Assembly (NCBI GenBank): GCA_038246545.1
Contig: JBBRVW010000054.1
Coordinates: 1 to 22,189 of the forward strand
Direction: 5' to 3'
Source: JBBRVW01 sp038246545
GTDB taxonomy: Bacteria; Actinomycetota; Actinomycetes; JACCUZ01
DNA: 22,189 bases
The notes beneath the pieces are model-generated. The model was not told where the DNA came from. It did not search any database and was given only the letters and a program-made list of their open reading frames with translations. Every line of letters starts with the position of its first letter. Positions within the stretch are counted from its first letter, which is position 1. The translations under genes and the position numbers were made by a program. Below are positions 15,133 to 22,189 of the stretch, one piece after another.

Positions 15133-17022
15133 ATGGCACGTGCGGTCGGCATCGACCTGGGGACGACCAACTCCGTCGTCTCCGTCCTGGAGGGTGGCGA
15201 GCCCACCGTCATCGCGAACGCCGAGGGCTCGCGGACCACCCCGTCCGTCGTCGCGTTCGCCAAGAACGGCGAGGTCCTGGTCGGCGAGGTCGCCAAGCGC
15301 CAGGCCGTCACCAACGTCGACCGGACCATCCGGTCGGTCAAGCGGCACATGGGCGAGAGCTGGTCCGTCGACATCGACGGCAAGAAGTACACCCCGCAGG
15401 AGATCTCCGCCCGGGTGCTCATGAAGCTCAAGCGCGACGCCGAGTCCTACCTCGGCGAGACCATCACCGACGCCGTCATCACGGTGCCGGCGTACTTCGA
15501 GGACGCCCAGCGCCAGGCCACCAAGGAGGCCGGCGAGATCGCGGGCCTCAACGTCCTGCGCATCGTCAACGAGCCGACGGCGGCCGCGCTGGCTTACGGC
15601 CTGGACAAGGGCGAGAAGGACCAGACGATCCTCGTCTTCGACCTCGGCGGCGGCACCTTCGACGTGTCCCTGCTCGAGATCGGCGAGGGAGTCGTCGAGG
15701 TCAAGGCGACCTCCGGTGACAACCACCTCGGCGGTGACGACTGGGACCAGCGGGTCGTCGACCACCTGGTGAAGGCGTTCCAGAACGGCCACGGCGTCGA
15801 CCTGTCGAAGGACAAGATGGCGCTGCAGCGGCTCCGCGAGGCGGCCGAGAAGGCCAAGATCGAGCTGTCCTCCTCGCAGGAGACCACGATCAACCTGCCG
15901 TACATCACGGCCTCCGACGCGGGCCCGCTGCACCTGGACGAGAAGCTCACCCGCTCGCAGTTCCAGCAGCTGACGGCCGAGCTGCTCGACCGCACCAGGG
16001 CGCCGTTCCAGTCGGTGCTGCGCGACGGCGGGATGGCCGTCGCGGCGATCGACCACGTCGTGCTCGTCGGTGGCTCCACCCGGATGCCGGCCGTCGTCGA
16101 CCTGGTCAAGGAGCTCACCGGCGGCAAGGAGCCCAACAAGGGCGTCAACCCCGACGAGGTCGTCGCCATCGGCGCCAGCCTTCAGGCCGGCGTCCTCAAG
16201 GGCGAGGTCAAGGACGTCCTGCTGCTCGACGTCACCCCGCTGTCCCTCGGCATCGAGACCAAGGGAGGCGTGATGACCAAGCTGATCGAGCGCAACACCA
16301 CGATCCCGACCAAGCGCTCGGAGATCTTCACCACGGCTGACGACAACCAGCCCTCGGTGCAGATCCAGGTCTACCAGGGTGAGCGCGAGATGGCGTCGTA
16401 CAACAAGAAGCTCGGGATGTTCGAGCTGACCGGCCTGCCGCCGGCACCGCGCGGCGTGCCGCAGATCGAGGTCGGCTTCGACATCGACGCCAACGGCATC
16501 GTGCACGTCAACGCCAAGGACCTCGGCACCGGTAAGGAGCAGTCGATGACCATCACCGGCGGCTCGGCGCTGCCCAAGGACGACATCGAGCGGATGATGA
16601 AGGACGCCGAGGCGCACGCCGAGGAGGACAAGCGCCGTCGCGAGGAGGCCGAGGTCCGCAACACCGGCGACCAGCTCGTCTACCAGACCGAGAAGTTCCT
16701 GGCCGACAACGCCGACAAGTTCGCCGAGGGCGACGCCGCGGCGACCAAGGCCGAGGTCGAGGAGGCCGTGGCCGAGCTGAAGAAGGCTCTGGAGGCCACC
16801 GACGAGGGCTCGATCCAGGGCATCAAGGACGCGACCGACACGGTGGCGACCATCAGCCAGAAGCTCGGTGCCGCGATGTACGCCGAGCAGCAGGCGACCG
16901 GGGCAGGCGCAGCCGGTGCTCCCGGCGGCGACGCGGGCAGCTCGTCCGACGGTGCCTCCGAGGACATCGTGGACGCCGAGATCGTCGACGAGGAGACGAC
17001 CCCGGAGGGCGGGTCCCAGTGA
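15133..17022 (+). CDS. dnaK: Chaperone protein DnaK (Hsp70)
   Basis: A 629-residue cytosolic Hsp70 that uses ATP cycles to hold and release unfolded polypeptides. The nucleotide-binding domain (about 1-365) has GIDLGTTNS (6-14), NEPTAAALAYG, DLGGGTFDVS (170-179) and VGGSTRMP (312-319). The linker DVLLLDVTPLSLGIET leads to the substrate-binding domain and helical lid, and the tail is acidic (EDIVDAEIVDEE). The ATG at 15133 is chosen because MARAVGIDLG is the family start; GAAGGA lies about 11 nt upstream. An in-frame ATG at 15043 is rejected because it lies upstream of the expected promoter and transcription start. The stop overlaps grpE by 4 nt (GTGA). Transcription should be repressed by HspR at the two HAIR sites and induced by heat. 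Confidence 0.98.
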   Translation: MARAVGIDLGTTNSVVSVLEGGEPTVIANAEGSRTTPSVVAFAKNGEVLVGEVAKRQAVTNVDRTIRSVKRHMGESWSVDIDGKKYTPQEISARVLMKLKRDAESYLGETITDAVITVPAYFEDAQRQATKEAGEIAGLNVLRIVNEPTAAALAYGLDKGEKDQTILVFDLGGGTFDVSLLEIGEGVVEVKATSGDNHLGGDDWDQRVVDHLVKAFQNGHGVDLSKDKMALQRLREAAEKAKIELSSSQETTINLPYITASDAGPLHLDEKLTRSQFQQLTAELLDRTRAPFQSVLRDGGMAVAAIDHVVLVGGSTRMPAVVDLVKELTGGKEPNKGVNPDEVVAIGASLQAGVLKGEVKDVLLLDVTPLSLGIETKGGVMTKLIERNTTIPTKRSEIFTTADDNQPSVQIQVYQGEREMASYNKKLGMFELTGLPPAPRGVPQIEVGFDIDANGIVHVNAKDLGTGKEQSMTITGGSALPKDDIERMMKDAEAHAEEDKRRREEAEVRNTGDQLVYQTEKFLADNADKFAEGDAAATKAEVEEAVAELKKALEATDEGSIQGIKDATDTVATISQKLGAAMYAEQQATGAGAAGAPGGDAGSSSDGASEDIVDAEIVDEETTPEGGSQ

Positions 17023-17630
17023 CCGATCGCCCCGGCGAGCACCGCGACGAGCGTGACCCGACGGAGGAGCAGGGTCCGGTGGTGCGCGACAAGCGCCGCA
17101 TCGACCCGACCACGGGTGAGGTGCGGGAGCCGCCTGCCGGCCAGCCGGCCCCGGCCTCCTCGGGGGTACCCGACTCGCCCGCCGACGGGCTCGGCGCCGA
17201 CGTCGTCGACGAGCTCACGAAGCAGGTCGCGGAGCGCACTGCCGACCTGCAGCGGCTGCAGGCCGAGTACGCCAACTACCGGCGACGGGTCGACCGCGAC
17301 CGCGAGGTCATCCGGGAGACCGCGGTGGCCCACGTGCTCACCAACCTGCTCCCGGTGCTCGACGACATCGGCCGGGCCCGTGACCACGGCGAGCTCGGGG
17401 GCGGCTTCAAGTCCGTCGGCGAGGCGCTCGAGGCTGCCGTGGAGAAGCTCGGTCTCGAGCGTTTCGGCACGGCCGGCGACCCCTTCGACCCGACCGTCCA
17501 CGAGGCGCTGACCCACACCACGTCGGCGGAGGTCACCGAGACCACCGCGGTCGAGGTGTTCCAGCCGGGCTACCGGATCGGCGACCGCATCGTCCGTCCC
17601 GCCCGCGTCGCGGTCGCCGACCCGGAGTAA
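17019..17630 (+). CDS. grpE: GrpE, nucleotide exchange factor for DnaK
   Basis: A 203-residue protein that releases ADP from DnaK as a homodimer. Residues 1-60 are charged and disordered. The long dimerising helix runs about 63-105 and contains the family-typical LQRLQAEYANYRRRVDRDRE. It is followed by the NLLPVLDDIGRAR helix and the beta-wing GTAGDPFDPTVHEAL...VEVFQPGYRIGDRIVRPARV, which contacts DnaK. The GTG start at 17019 overlaps the dnaK stop in GTGA, so the two are translationally coupled. Confidence 0.97.
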   Translation: MTDRPGEHRDERDPTEEQGPVVRDKRRIDPTTGEVREPPAGQPAPASSGVPDSPADGLGADVVDELTKQVAERTADLQRLQAEYANYRRRVDRDREVIRETAVAHVLTNLLPVLDDIGRARDHGELGGGFKSVGEALEAAVEKLGLERFGTAGDPFDPTVHEALTHTTSAEVTETTAVEVFQPGYRIGDRIVRPARVAVADPE

Positions 17631-17670
17631 GAGGTAGCGAGATCACGACGCACGAGAGGGGGACGCCGGC

Positions 17671-18840
17671 ATGAGCGCCAGGGACTACCTGGAGAAGGAC
17701 TACTACGCCGCGCTCGGCGTCCCCAAGGACGCGTCGGCCGCCGACATCAAGAAGGCCTACCGGAAGCTCGCGCGGGAGAACCACCCGGACAAGACGGTCG
17801 GTGACGCGCATCGTGAGGCGGCCGAGGACCGGTTCAAGGAGGTCTCGGAAGCCTACTCCGTGCTCTCCGACCCGGCGCGCCGCAAGGAGTACGACGAGGC
17901 GCGCACGCTGCTCGGACCCGGCGGCGCCGGGCGGTTCCGGCCGCCCGGCGGCGGTGGCCGCGGGGGCGGCGCGCAGTACGACTTCAGCGACCTGTTCGGC
18001 GGTGCGCCGGGCGGTGGCGGCCTCGGCGACGTCCTGGGCGGCCTGTTCGGCCAGCGCACCGGTGCCGGCCGGCCGCAGGCGCGGCGCGGAGCCGACATCG
18101 AGTCGACGGTCACGCTGCCCTTCGACGAGGCCGTGCAGGGCGTGACGGTGCCGCTGCGGATGAGCAGCGAGCAGCCCTGCCCGTCGTGCCACGGCACCGG
18201 CGGCCGGGGCGGCTCGATGCCGCACACCTGCCCCACCTGCCAGGGCAGCGGCCAGACCACCCGCAACGCCGGTGGGTTCGCGTTCGCCGAGCCGTGTCCC
18301 GAGTGCCATGGCCGGGGGCTGGTCGTCGACGACCCGTGCCCCGACTGCGGCGGCAGCGGCCGTGCCCTGGGCACCCGCAGCATCACCGTCCGCATCCCCG
18401 CCGGGGTCAAGGACGGCCAGCGCATCCGGCTCAAGGGCAAGGGCGTCCCGGGCGAGCGCGGCGGTCTCTCCGGCGACCTGTTCGTGACGGTGACGGTCAC
18501 GCCGCACCGACTGTTCGGGCGCTCCGGCGACAACCTCACCCTGACCGTGCCGGTGACGTTCGCCGAGGCCGCCCTGGGCGGCGAGGTCAAGGTGCCCACG
18601 CTCGGCGGTGCGCCGGTGACGCTGCGGATCCCGCCGGGCACCTCGAACGGCCGCACCTTCCGGGTGAAGGGCAAGGGTGCCCGCCGCAAGGACGGCACGC
18701 ACGGCGACCAGCTCGTGACCGTCGAGGTCGCGGTCCCCGGCAAGCTCTCGGCCAAGGCCCGCGAGGCCGTCGAGGCGTTCCGGGCCGCCACGGCCGACGA
18801 CGACCCGCGCGCCGGCCTGCTCCCCGAGGGCGGTGCCTGA
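17671..18840 (+). CDS. dnaJ: Chaperone protein DnaJ (type I Hsp40)
   Basis: A 389-residue co-chaperone that delivers substrates to DnaK and stimulates its ATPase. The J-domain (about 7-75) has the essential HPD at 38-40. A Gly/Phe-rich segment follows (about 83-130). The zinc-binding region has all four CxxCxGxG repeats: CPSCHGTG (from 170), CPTCQGSG, CPECHGRG and CPDCGGSG (from 223). Two C-terminal substrate-binding beta domains and a short end follow. The ATG at 17671 has a GAGAGGGGGA purine run about 7 nt upstream. The stop TGA shares its last base with the hspR start. It is of the DnaJ1 kind found in hspR-linked operons. Confidence 0.97.
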   Translation: MSARDYLEKDYYAALGVPKDASAADIKKAYRKLARENHPDKTVGDAHREAAEDRFKEVSEAYSVLSDPARRKEYDEARTLLGPGGAGRFRPPGGGGRGGGAQYDFSDLFGGAPGGGGLGDVLGGLFGQRTGAGRPQARRGADIESTVTLPFDEAVQGVTVPLRMSSEQPCPSCHGTGGRGGSMPHTCPTCQGSGQTTRNAGGFAFAEPCPECHGRGLVVDDPCPDCGGSGRALGTRSITVRIPAGVKDGQRIRLKGKGVPGERGGLSGDLFVTVTVTPHRLFGRSGDNLTLTVPVTFAEAALGGEVKVPTLGGAPVTLRIPPGTSNGRTFRVKGKGARRKDGTHGDQLVTVEVAVPGKLSAKAREAVEAFRAATADDDPRAGLLPEGGA

Positions 18841-19226
18841 TGCCGTTCATGGTCGGGCGCGACGGCGCGTGGGCAGCCGACGACGCCACCCCCGTCTTCG
18901 TCATCTCGGTGGCCGCCGAGCTCACCGGCCTGCACGCCCAGACCCTGCGCCAGTACGACCGGCTCGGCCTCGTCTCGCCGACCCGCACCGCCGGCGGCGG
19001 CCGGCGCTACTCGCGGCACGACATCGCGGTGCTGCGCGAGGTGGTCCGGCTCTCCGGCCTCGGGATCGGCCTCGAGGGTGTCCGCCAGCTTCTCGAGCTG
19101 GAGAACCAGGTCACCGCCCTGCGGTCGCGGATCCACGAGCTGGAGGCCGAGCTCGACTCCTTCCGCCGCGCCGGCACCGAGGTGCGCAGCACCTCGCTCG
19201 TCGTCTGGCGACCCACCCCCCGCTGA
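18840..19226 (+). CDS. hspR: HspR, MerR-type heat-shock repressor
   Basis: A 128-residue repressor of the MerR fold. Residues 20-62 form the winged helix-turn-helix (FVISVAAELTGLHAQTLRQY, then DRLGLVSPTRT and GGGRRYSRHDI). Residues 63-90 include the LREVVRLSGLGIGLEGVRQL helices, and 90-108 a coiled-coil dimer helix. The short C-terminus matches HspR, where it is thought to contact DnaK as co-repressor. HspR binds HAIR sequences, and two such sites stand before dnaK, so it should repress its own operon. The start overlaps the dnaJ stop (TGATG), indicating coupled translation; an ATG 9 nt downstream is the alternative. An upstream in-frame extension lies inside dnaJ and is spurious. Confidence 0.96.
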   Translation: MPFMVGRDGAWAADDATPVFVISVAAELTGLHAQTLRQYDRLGLVSPTRTAGGGRRYSRHDIAVLREVVRLSGLGIGLEGVRQLLELENQVTALRSRIHELEAELDSFRRAGTEVRSTSLVVWRPTPR

Positions 19227-19239
19227 CCCCGACCGCCCC

Positions 19240-19269
19240 GAGCACGTCACCACCGAGCACGTCACCACC
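19240..19269. repeat. 15-bp tandem duplication between hspR and clpB
   Basis: GAGCACGTCACCACC occurs twice in perfect tandem (19240-19254, 19255-19269), followed by a further GAG. It fills most of the 54-nt gap before clpB. No HAIR-type inverted repeat is found here, so clpB is probably read through from the dnaK promoter. Confidence 0.9.
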
Positions 19270-19280
19270 GAGAAGGGCAC

Positions 19281-21869
19281 ATGGACGCCACCCAGCTGAC
19301 GACCAAGAGCCAGGAGGCTTTCGCCGCCGCCTCCCGTCGTGCGCTGCGCGACGGCAACCCCGCCGTCGAGCCCGAGCACCTGCTCTGGGCCCTGGTCCAG
19401 GACGACAACGGCATCGCCGGCCAGGTCCTCAGCGCCGTCGGCGCCGACCGCACCGCGGTCCGCGCCGGCGCCGAGAAAGCCGTGACCGAGCTGCCGCGCG
19501 CCACCGGGTCGTCGGTCTCGACCCCGAGCCCGTCACCGGCGCTGCAGCGCGTCGTCGCGACCGCCATCGACCTCGCGTCCTCGCGCGGTGACAGCCACGT
19601 CTCCACCGAGATGCTGCTCCTCGGGCTCGCCGGGAGCGGGGCACGCGCCGCCGAGGTGCTGCGCGACAACGGTGCCGCCCAGGCCGTGCTCACCGACGCG
19701 GTCGACCGGATCCGTGGCGGCTCCAAGGTCACCTCGGCCGACCCGGAGCGGACCTTCCAGGCCCTCGAGCAGTACGGCGTCGACCTCACCGCCCAGGCCC
19801 GCAAGGGCGAGCTCGACCCGGTGATCGGCCGCGACGCCGAGATCCGCCGGGTCGTGCAGGTGCTGTCCCGGCGTACCAAGAACAACCCGGTGCTCATCGG
19901 CGAGCCGGGCGTCGGCAAGACCGCTGTCGTCGAGGGGCTGGCGCAGCGCATCGTCGCCGGCGACGTCCCCGACTCGCTGCGGGGCAAGACGCTGGTCGCG
20001 CTCGACCTCGGTGCGATGGTCGCCGGCGCCAAGTACCGCGGCGAGTTCGAGGAGCGGCTGCGCGCCGTGCTCGACGAGATCAAGGGCAGCGACGGCCAGG
20101 TCGTCACGTTCATCGACGAGATGCACACCGTGGTCGGGGCCGGTGCCACCGGCGAGGGTGCGATGGACGCGTCGAACATGCTCAAGCCGATGCTGGCTCG
20201 TGGCGAGCTGCGGATGGTCGGTGCGACGACCCTTGACGAGTTCCGCGAGCACGTCGAGAAGGACCCGGCGCTCGAGCGCCGGTTCCAGCCGGTGCTCGTG
20301 GGCGAGCCGTCGGTCGAGGACACCATCGCGATACTGCGGGGGCTCAAGGACCGCTACCAGGCTCACCACAAGGTCGACATCACCGACGCGGCCCTCGTCG
20401 CGGCGGCCACGCTGTCCGACCGCTACATCACGTCGCGGTTCCTGCCCGACAAGGCGATCGACCTCGTCGACGAGGCGGCGTCCCGGCTCCGGATGGAGAT
20501 CGACTCCCGCCCGGTCGAGATCGACGTGCTGCACCGCCAGGTCGACCGGCTGCACATGGAGGAGATGGCGCTCGGGAACGAGACGGACCCCGCATCGCGC
20601 GAGCGGTTGGCGCGGCTGCGCGCGGACCTTGCCGACAGGCAGGAGGAGCTCAACGCGCTCAACGCCCGGTGGGAGCAGGAGAAGGCCGGCCTCGACCGGG
20701 TCGGCGAGCTGATGGCCCGGCTCGACGACCTGCGGGGCCAGGCCGACCGCGCCCAGCGCGACGGCGATCTCGCCACGGCGTCGCGGCTGCTCTACGCCGA
20801 GATCCCGCAGCTGGAGGAGGAGCTCGTCGACGCCCGGGCGGCCGCCGAGACCCGCGACGCGATGGTCAAGGAGGAGGTGGGTCCCGACGACGTCGCCGAG
20901 GTGGTCGCGGCGTGGACCGGCATCCCGGCCGGCCGGCTGCTCGAGGGCGAGACCGCGAAGCTGTTGCGGATGGAGGACGAGCTCGGCCGCCGGCTGATCG
21001 GCCAGACCGAGGCGGTCCGCGCCGTGTCCGATGCCGTCCGACGGGCCCGCGCCGGCATCTCCGACCCCGACCGCCCCACCGGCTCGTTCCTGTTCCTCGG
21101 CCCCACCGGCGTGGGCAAGACCGAGCTGGCGAAGGCGCTGGCGGACTTCCTCTTCGACGACGAGCGGGCCATGGTCCGCCTCGACATGAGCGAATACGGC
21201 CAACAACACAGCCAAGCACGCCTGATAGGCGCCCCGCCCGGCTACGTCGGCTACGAGGAGGGCGGCCAGCTCACCGAGGCGGTCCGGCGCCGCCCGTACA
21301 CCGTGGTGCTGCTCGACGAGGTCGAGAAGGCGCACCCCGAGGTCTTCGACGTGCTGCTCCAGGTGCTCGACGACGGCCGGCTCACCGACGGCCAGGGCCG
21401 CACGGTCGACTTCCGCAACACGATCATCGTGCTGACCTCCAACCTCGGGTCGACCTACATCACCGACCCGACGATGACGCCGGAGTCGCGACGCGATGCG
21501 GTGCTGTCCGCGGTGCGCACGGCGTTCAAGCCGGAGTTCCTCAACCGGCTGGACGAGGTGGTGGTCTTCGACGCGCTGGGCGAGGCGGAGCTGGCCCGGA
21601 TCGTCGACCTGCAGGTCGAGGCACTGCGGCGCCGGCTGGCCGACCGCCGGCTCGACCTCGAGGTCACCGCGGCGGCACGTGACTGGCTGGCTCGCACCGG
21701 GTTCGACCCGGTCTACGGCGCCCGGCCGCTGCGCCGGCTGGTGCATTCCGCGGTCGGCGACCCGCTGGCCCGGGCGCTGCTGGCCGGCGAGATCCGCGAC
21801 GGCGACACGGTCCGGGTCCACCTCACGGCTGACGGCGAGCTGACCGTGTCGAGGGTGCCCACCGACTGA
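19281..21869 (+). CDS. clpB: ATP-dependent disaggregase ClpB (Hsp100)
   Basis: An 862-residue hexameric AAA+ machine that extracts polypeptides from aggregates together with DnaK/DnaJ/GrpE. The Clp N-domain (1-150) is followed by NBD1 with Walker A GEPGVGKT (207-214) and Walker B VTFIDE (275-280). The coiled-coil middle domain (about 400-530) binds DnaK. NBD2 has Walker A GPTGVGKT (607-614), Walker B VVLLDE (675-680), pore loop GAPPGYVGY and the sensor-2 GARPLRR near the C-terminus. AAGGG lies 3 nt before the ATG. One local oddity is GQQHSQARLIG at 640-650, where ClpB normally reads close to GEKHSVARLIG; it is encoded by codons unusual for this DNA. All catalytic residues are present. Confidence 0.97.
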   Translation: MDATQLTTKSQEAFAAASRRALRDGNPAVEPEHLLWALVQDDNGIAGQVLSAVGADRTAVRAGAEKAVTELPRATGSSVSTPSPSPALQRVVATAIDLASSRGDSHVSTEMLLLGLAGSGARAAEVLRDNGAAQAVLTDAVDRIRGGSKVTSADPERTFQALEQYGVDLTAQARKGELDPVIGRDAEIRRVVQVLSRRTKNNPVLIGEPGVGKTAVVEGLAQRIVAGDVPDSLRGKTLVALDLGAMVAGAKYRGEFEERLRAVLDEIKGSDGQVVTFIDEMHTVVGAGATGEGAMDASNMLKPMLARGELRMVGATTLDEFREHVEKDPALERRFQPVLVGEPSVEDTIAILRGLKDRYQAHHKVDITDAALVAAATLSDRYITSRFLPDKAIDLVDEAASRLRMEIDSRPVEIDVLHRQVDRLHMEEMALGNETDPASRERLARLRADLADRQEELNALNARWEQEKAGLDRVGELMARLDDLRGQADRAQRDGDLATASRLLYAEIPQLEEELVDARAAAETRDAMVKEEVGPDDVAEVVAAWTGIPAGRLLEGETAKLLRMEDELGRRLIGQTEAVRAVSDAVRRARAGISDPDRPTGSFLFLGPTGVGKTELAKALADFLFDDERAMVRLDMSEYGQQHSQARLIGAPPGYVGYEEGGQLTEAVRRRPYTVVLLDEVEKAHPEVFDVLLQVLDDGRLTDGQGRTVDFRNTIIVLTSNLGSTYITDPTMTPESRRDAVLSAVRTAFKPEFLNRLDEVVVFDALGEAELARIVDLQVEALRRRLADRRLDLEVTAAARDWLARTGFDPVYGARPLRRLVHSAVGDPLARALLAGEIRDGDTVRVHLTADGELTVSRVPTD

Positions 21870-22189
21870 CGCCTGGTCAGCGGACCTTGCCCGCCGTCGA
21901 GGCTGCGCTCAGAGCGGCCAGGAGGGAGGCAGGCGTCGCCGCCCGCCGTCGACCCGCACCCGCGTCGTCGGTGGAGCGGTGCGGTCATGGAGGAGCGACC
22001 GTCTTCTCGGCACTCCCGGGCGCCCGTCACGCCATGACTCCTCCCTGAGCGCACCGTCAGCGGCTCCACGCGGGGGGGGGGGGGGGGGGGGCCGCCGGAC
22101 CCCCGGGGTGGCCGGTGGGCGGGGGGAAACGGCGCGCCCGACGGCCCCGGGTGTAATTTTTACAGAGGGAACAACCCCAACAGGGGGGC
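21870..22189. other. Downstream intergenic region and poor-quality contig end
   Basis: Right after the clpB stop, CTGAC-GCCTG-GTCAG (21866-21880) could form a small hairpin, but no T-run follows. On the minus strand 21880 upward reads ATPASLLAALSAASTAGKVR before a stop, resembling the end of a protein, but the frame is closed about 60 nt further upstream. Positions 22072-22091 are 20 consecutive G, followed by atypical G/C runs and a TAATTTTTA patch. This part looks like sequencing or assembly noise rather than genome. Confidence 0.6.

Noticed and set aside
14962..16617. Antisense open frame of 551 codons opposite dnaK
   Set aside because: Shadow of dnaK, with repeated Asp/Val/Leu composition; antisense frames of this kind have been mistaken for dehydrogenases.
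19533..21821. Antisense open frame of 762 codons opposite clpB
   Set aside because: Shadow of the clpB codon pattern; no start context or domains.
21880..21945. C-terminal end of a minus-strand gene (ATPASLLAALSAASTAGKVR)
   Set aside because: The frame is stopped about 60 nt upstream and no homologous domain is visible; at best a remnant.
1..22189. CRISPR array, prophage module or defence island
   Set aside because: No regularly spaced repeats, cas genes, phage structural genes or recognisable defence domains were seen; only the IS end and the excisionase-like gene are mobile-related.

Overview
The window is high-GC DNA with actinobacterial gene content: a MerR-type hspR closing the dnaK-grpE-dnaJ cluster, HAIR operators in front of dnaK, a DUF4235 protein, an EtfD-like iron-sulfur membrane oxidoreductase, a SigE-type sigma factor, a 191-residue dCTP deaminase beside tRNA-Gly, and many GTG starts. 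I cannot name the genus; order-level relatives such as Propionibacteriales or Geodermatophilales are a guess. Several of these genes (dcd, etfD, dnaK-hspR, clpB) also lie in one broad region of the Mycobacterium tuberculosis chromosome, so the core looks vertically inherited with accessory insertions.

Layout. 1-141: end of an IS3-family element cut by the window edge. 446-3306 (minus): apparent operon of a secreted two-repeat protein, a SigE-family sigma factor and a membrane protein overlapping it by 4 nt. 3948-5922 (plus): receiver/PAS signalling gene with a +1 frameshift and an unusual C-terminal domain. 6161-6649: excisionase-like gene, hairpin and tRNA-Gly(CCC), probably the remains of an integrative element. 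6726-7301: dcd. 7335-8663 (minus): GGDEF-EAL gene lacking its 5' end and one EAL catalytic residue. 8817-11159 (minus): EtfD-like oxidoreductase. 11280-11423 (minus): small membrane protein. 11487-11917: YchJ-like gene with a 1-nt deletion. 11910-12197 (minus): DUF4235. 12402-14876: secreted M4 metalloprotease. 14914-14964: nested palindrome. 15013-21869: dnaK-grpE-dnaJ-hspR-clpB with two HAIR operators. 21870-22189: intergenic DNA ending in a 20-G run that looks like contig-end noise.

How the genes work together. The clearest system is the heat-shock operon: DnaK, GrpE and DnaJ form the Hsp70 cycle, ClpB is the partner disaggregase, and HspR, encoded in the same transcript, should repress the operon through the HAIR sites. 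The sigma factor and its overlapping membrane partner probably form a surface-sensing pair with the secreted repeat protein as a co-transcribed partner or output. Two single-base frameshifts in GC-rich runs, plus the contig-end noise, mean that apparent gene decay here should be checked against raw reads. I saw no CRISPR array, phage module or recognised defence system; the most novel-looking items are the receiver-PAS fusion and the sigma/secreted-repeat operon.
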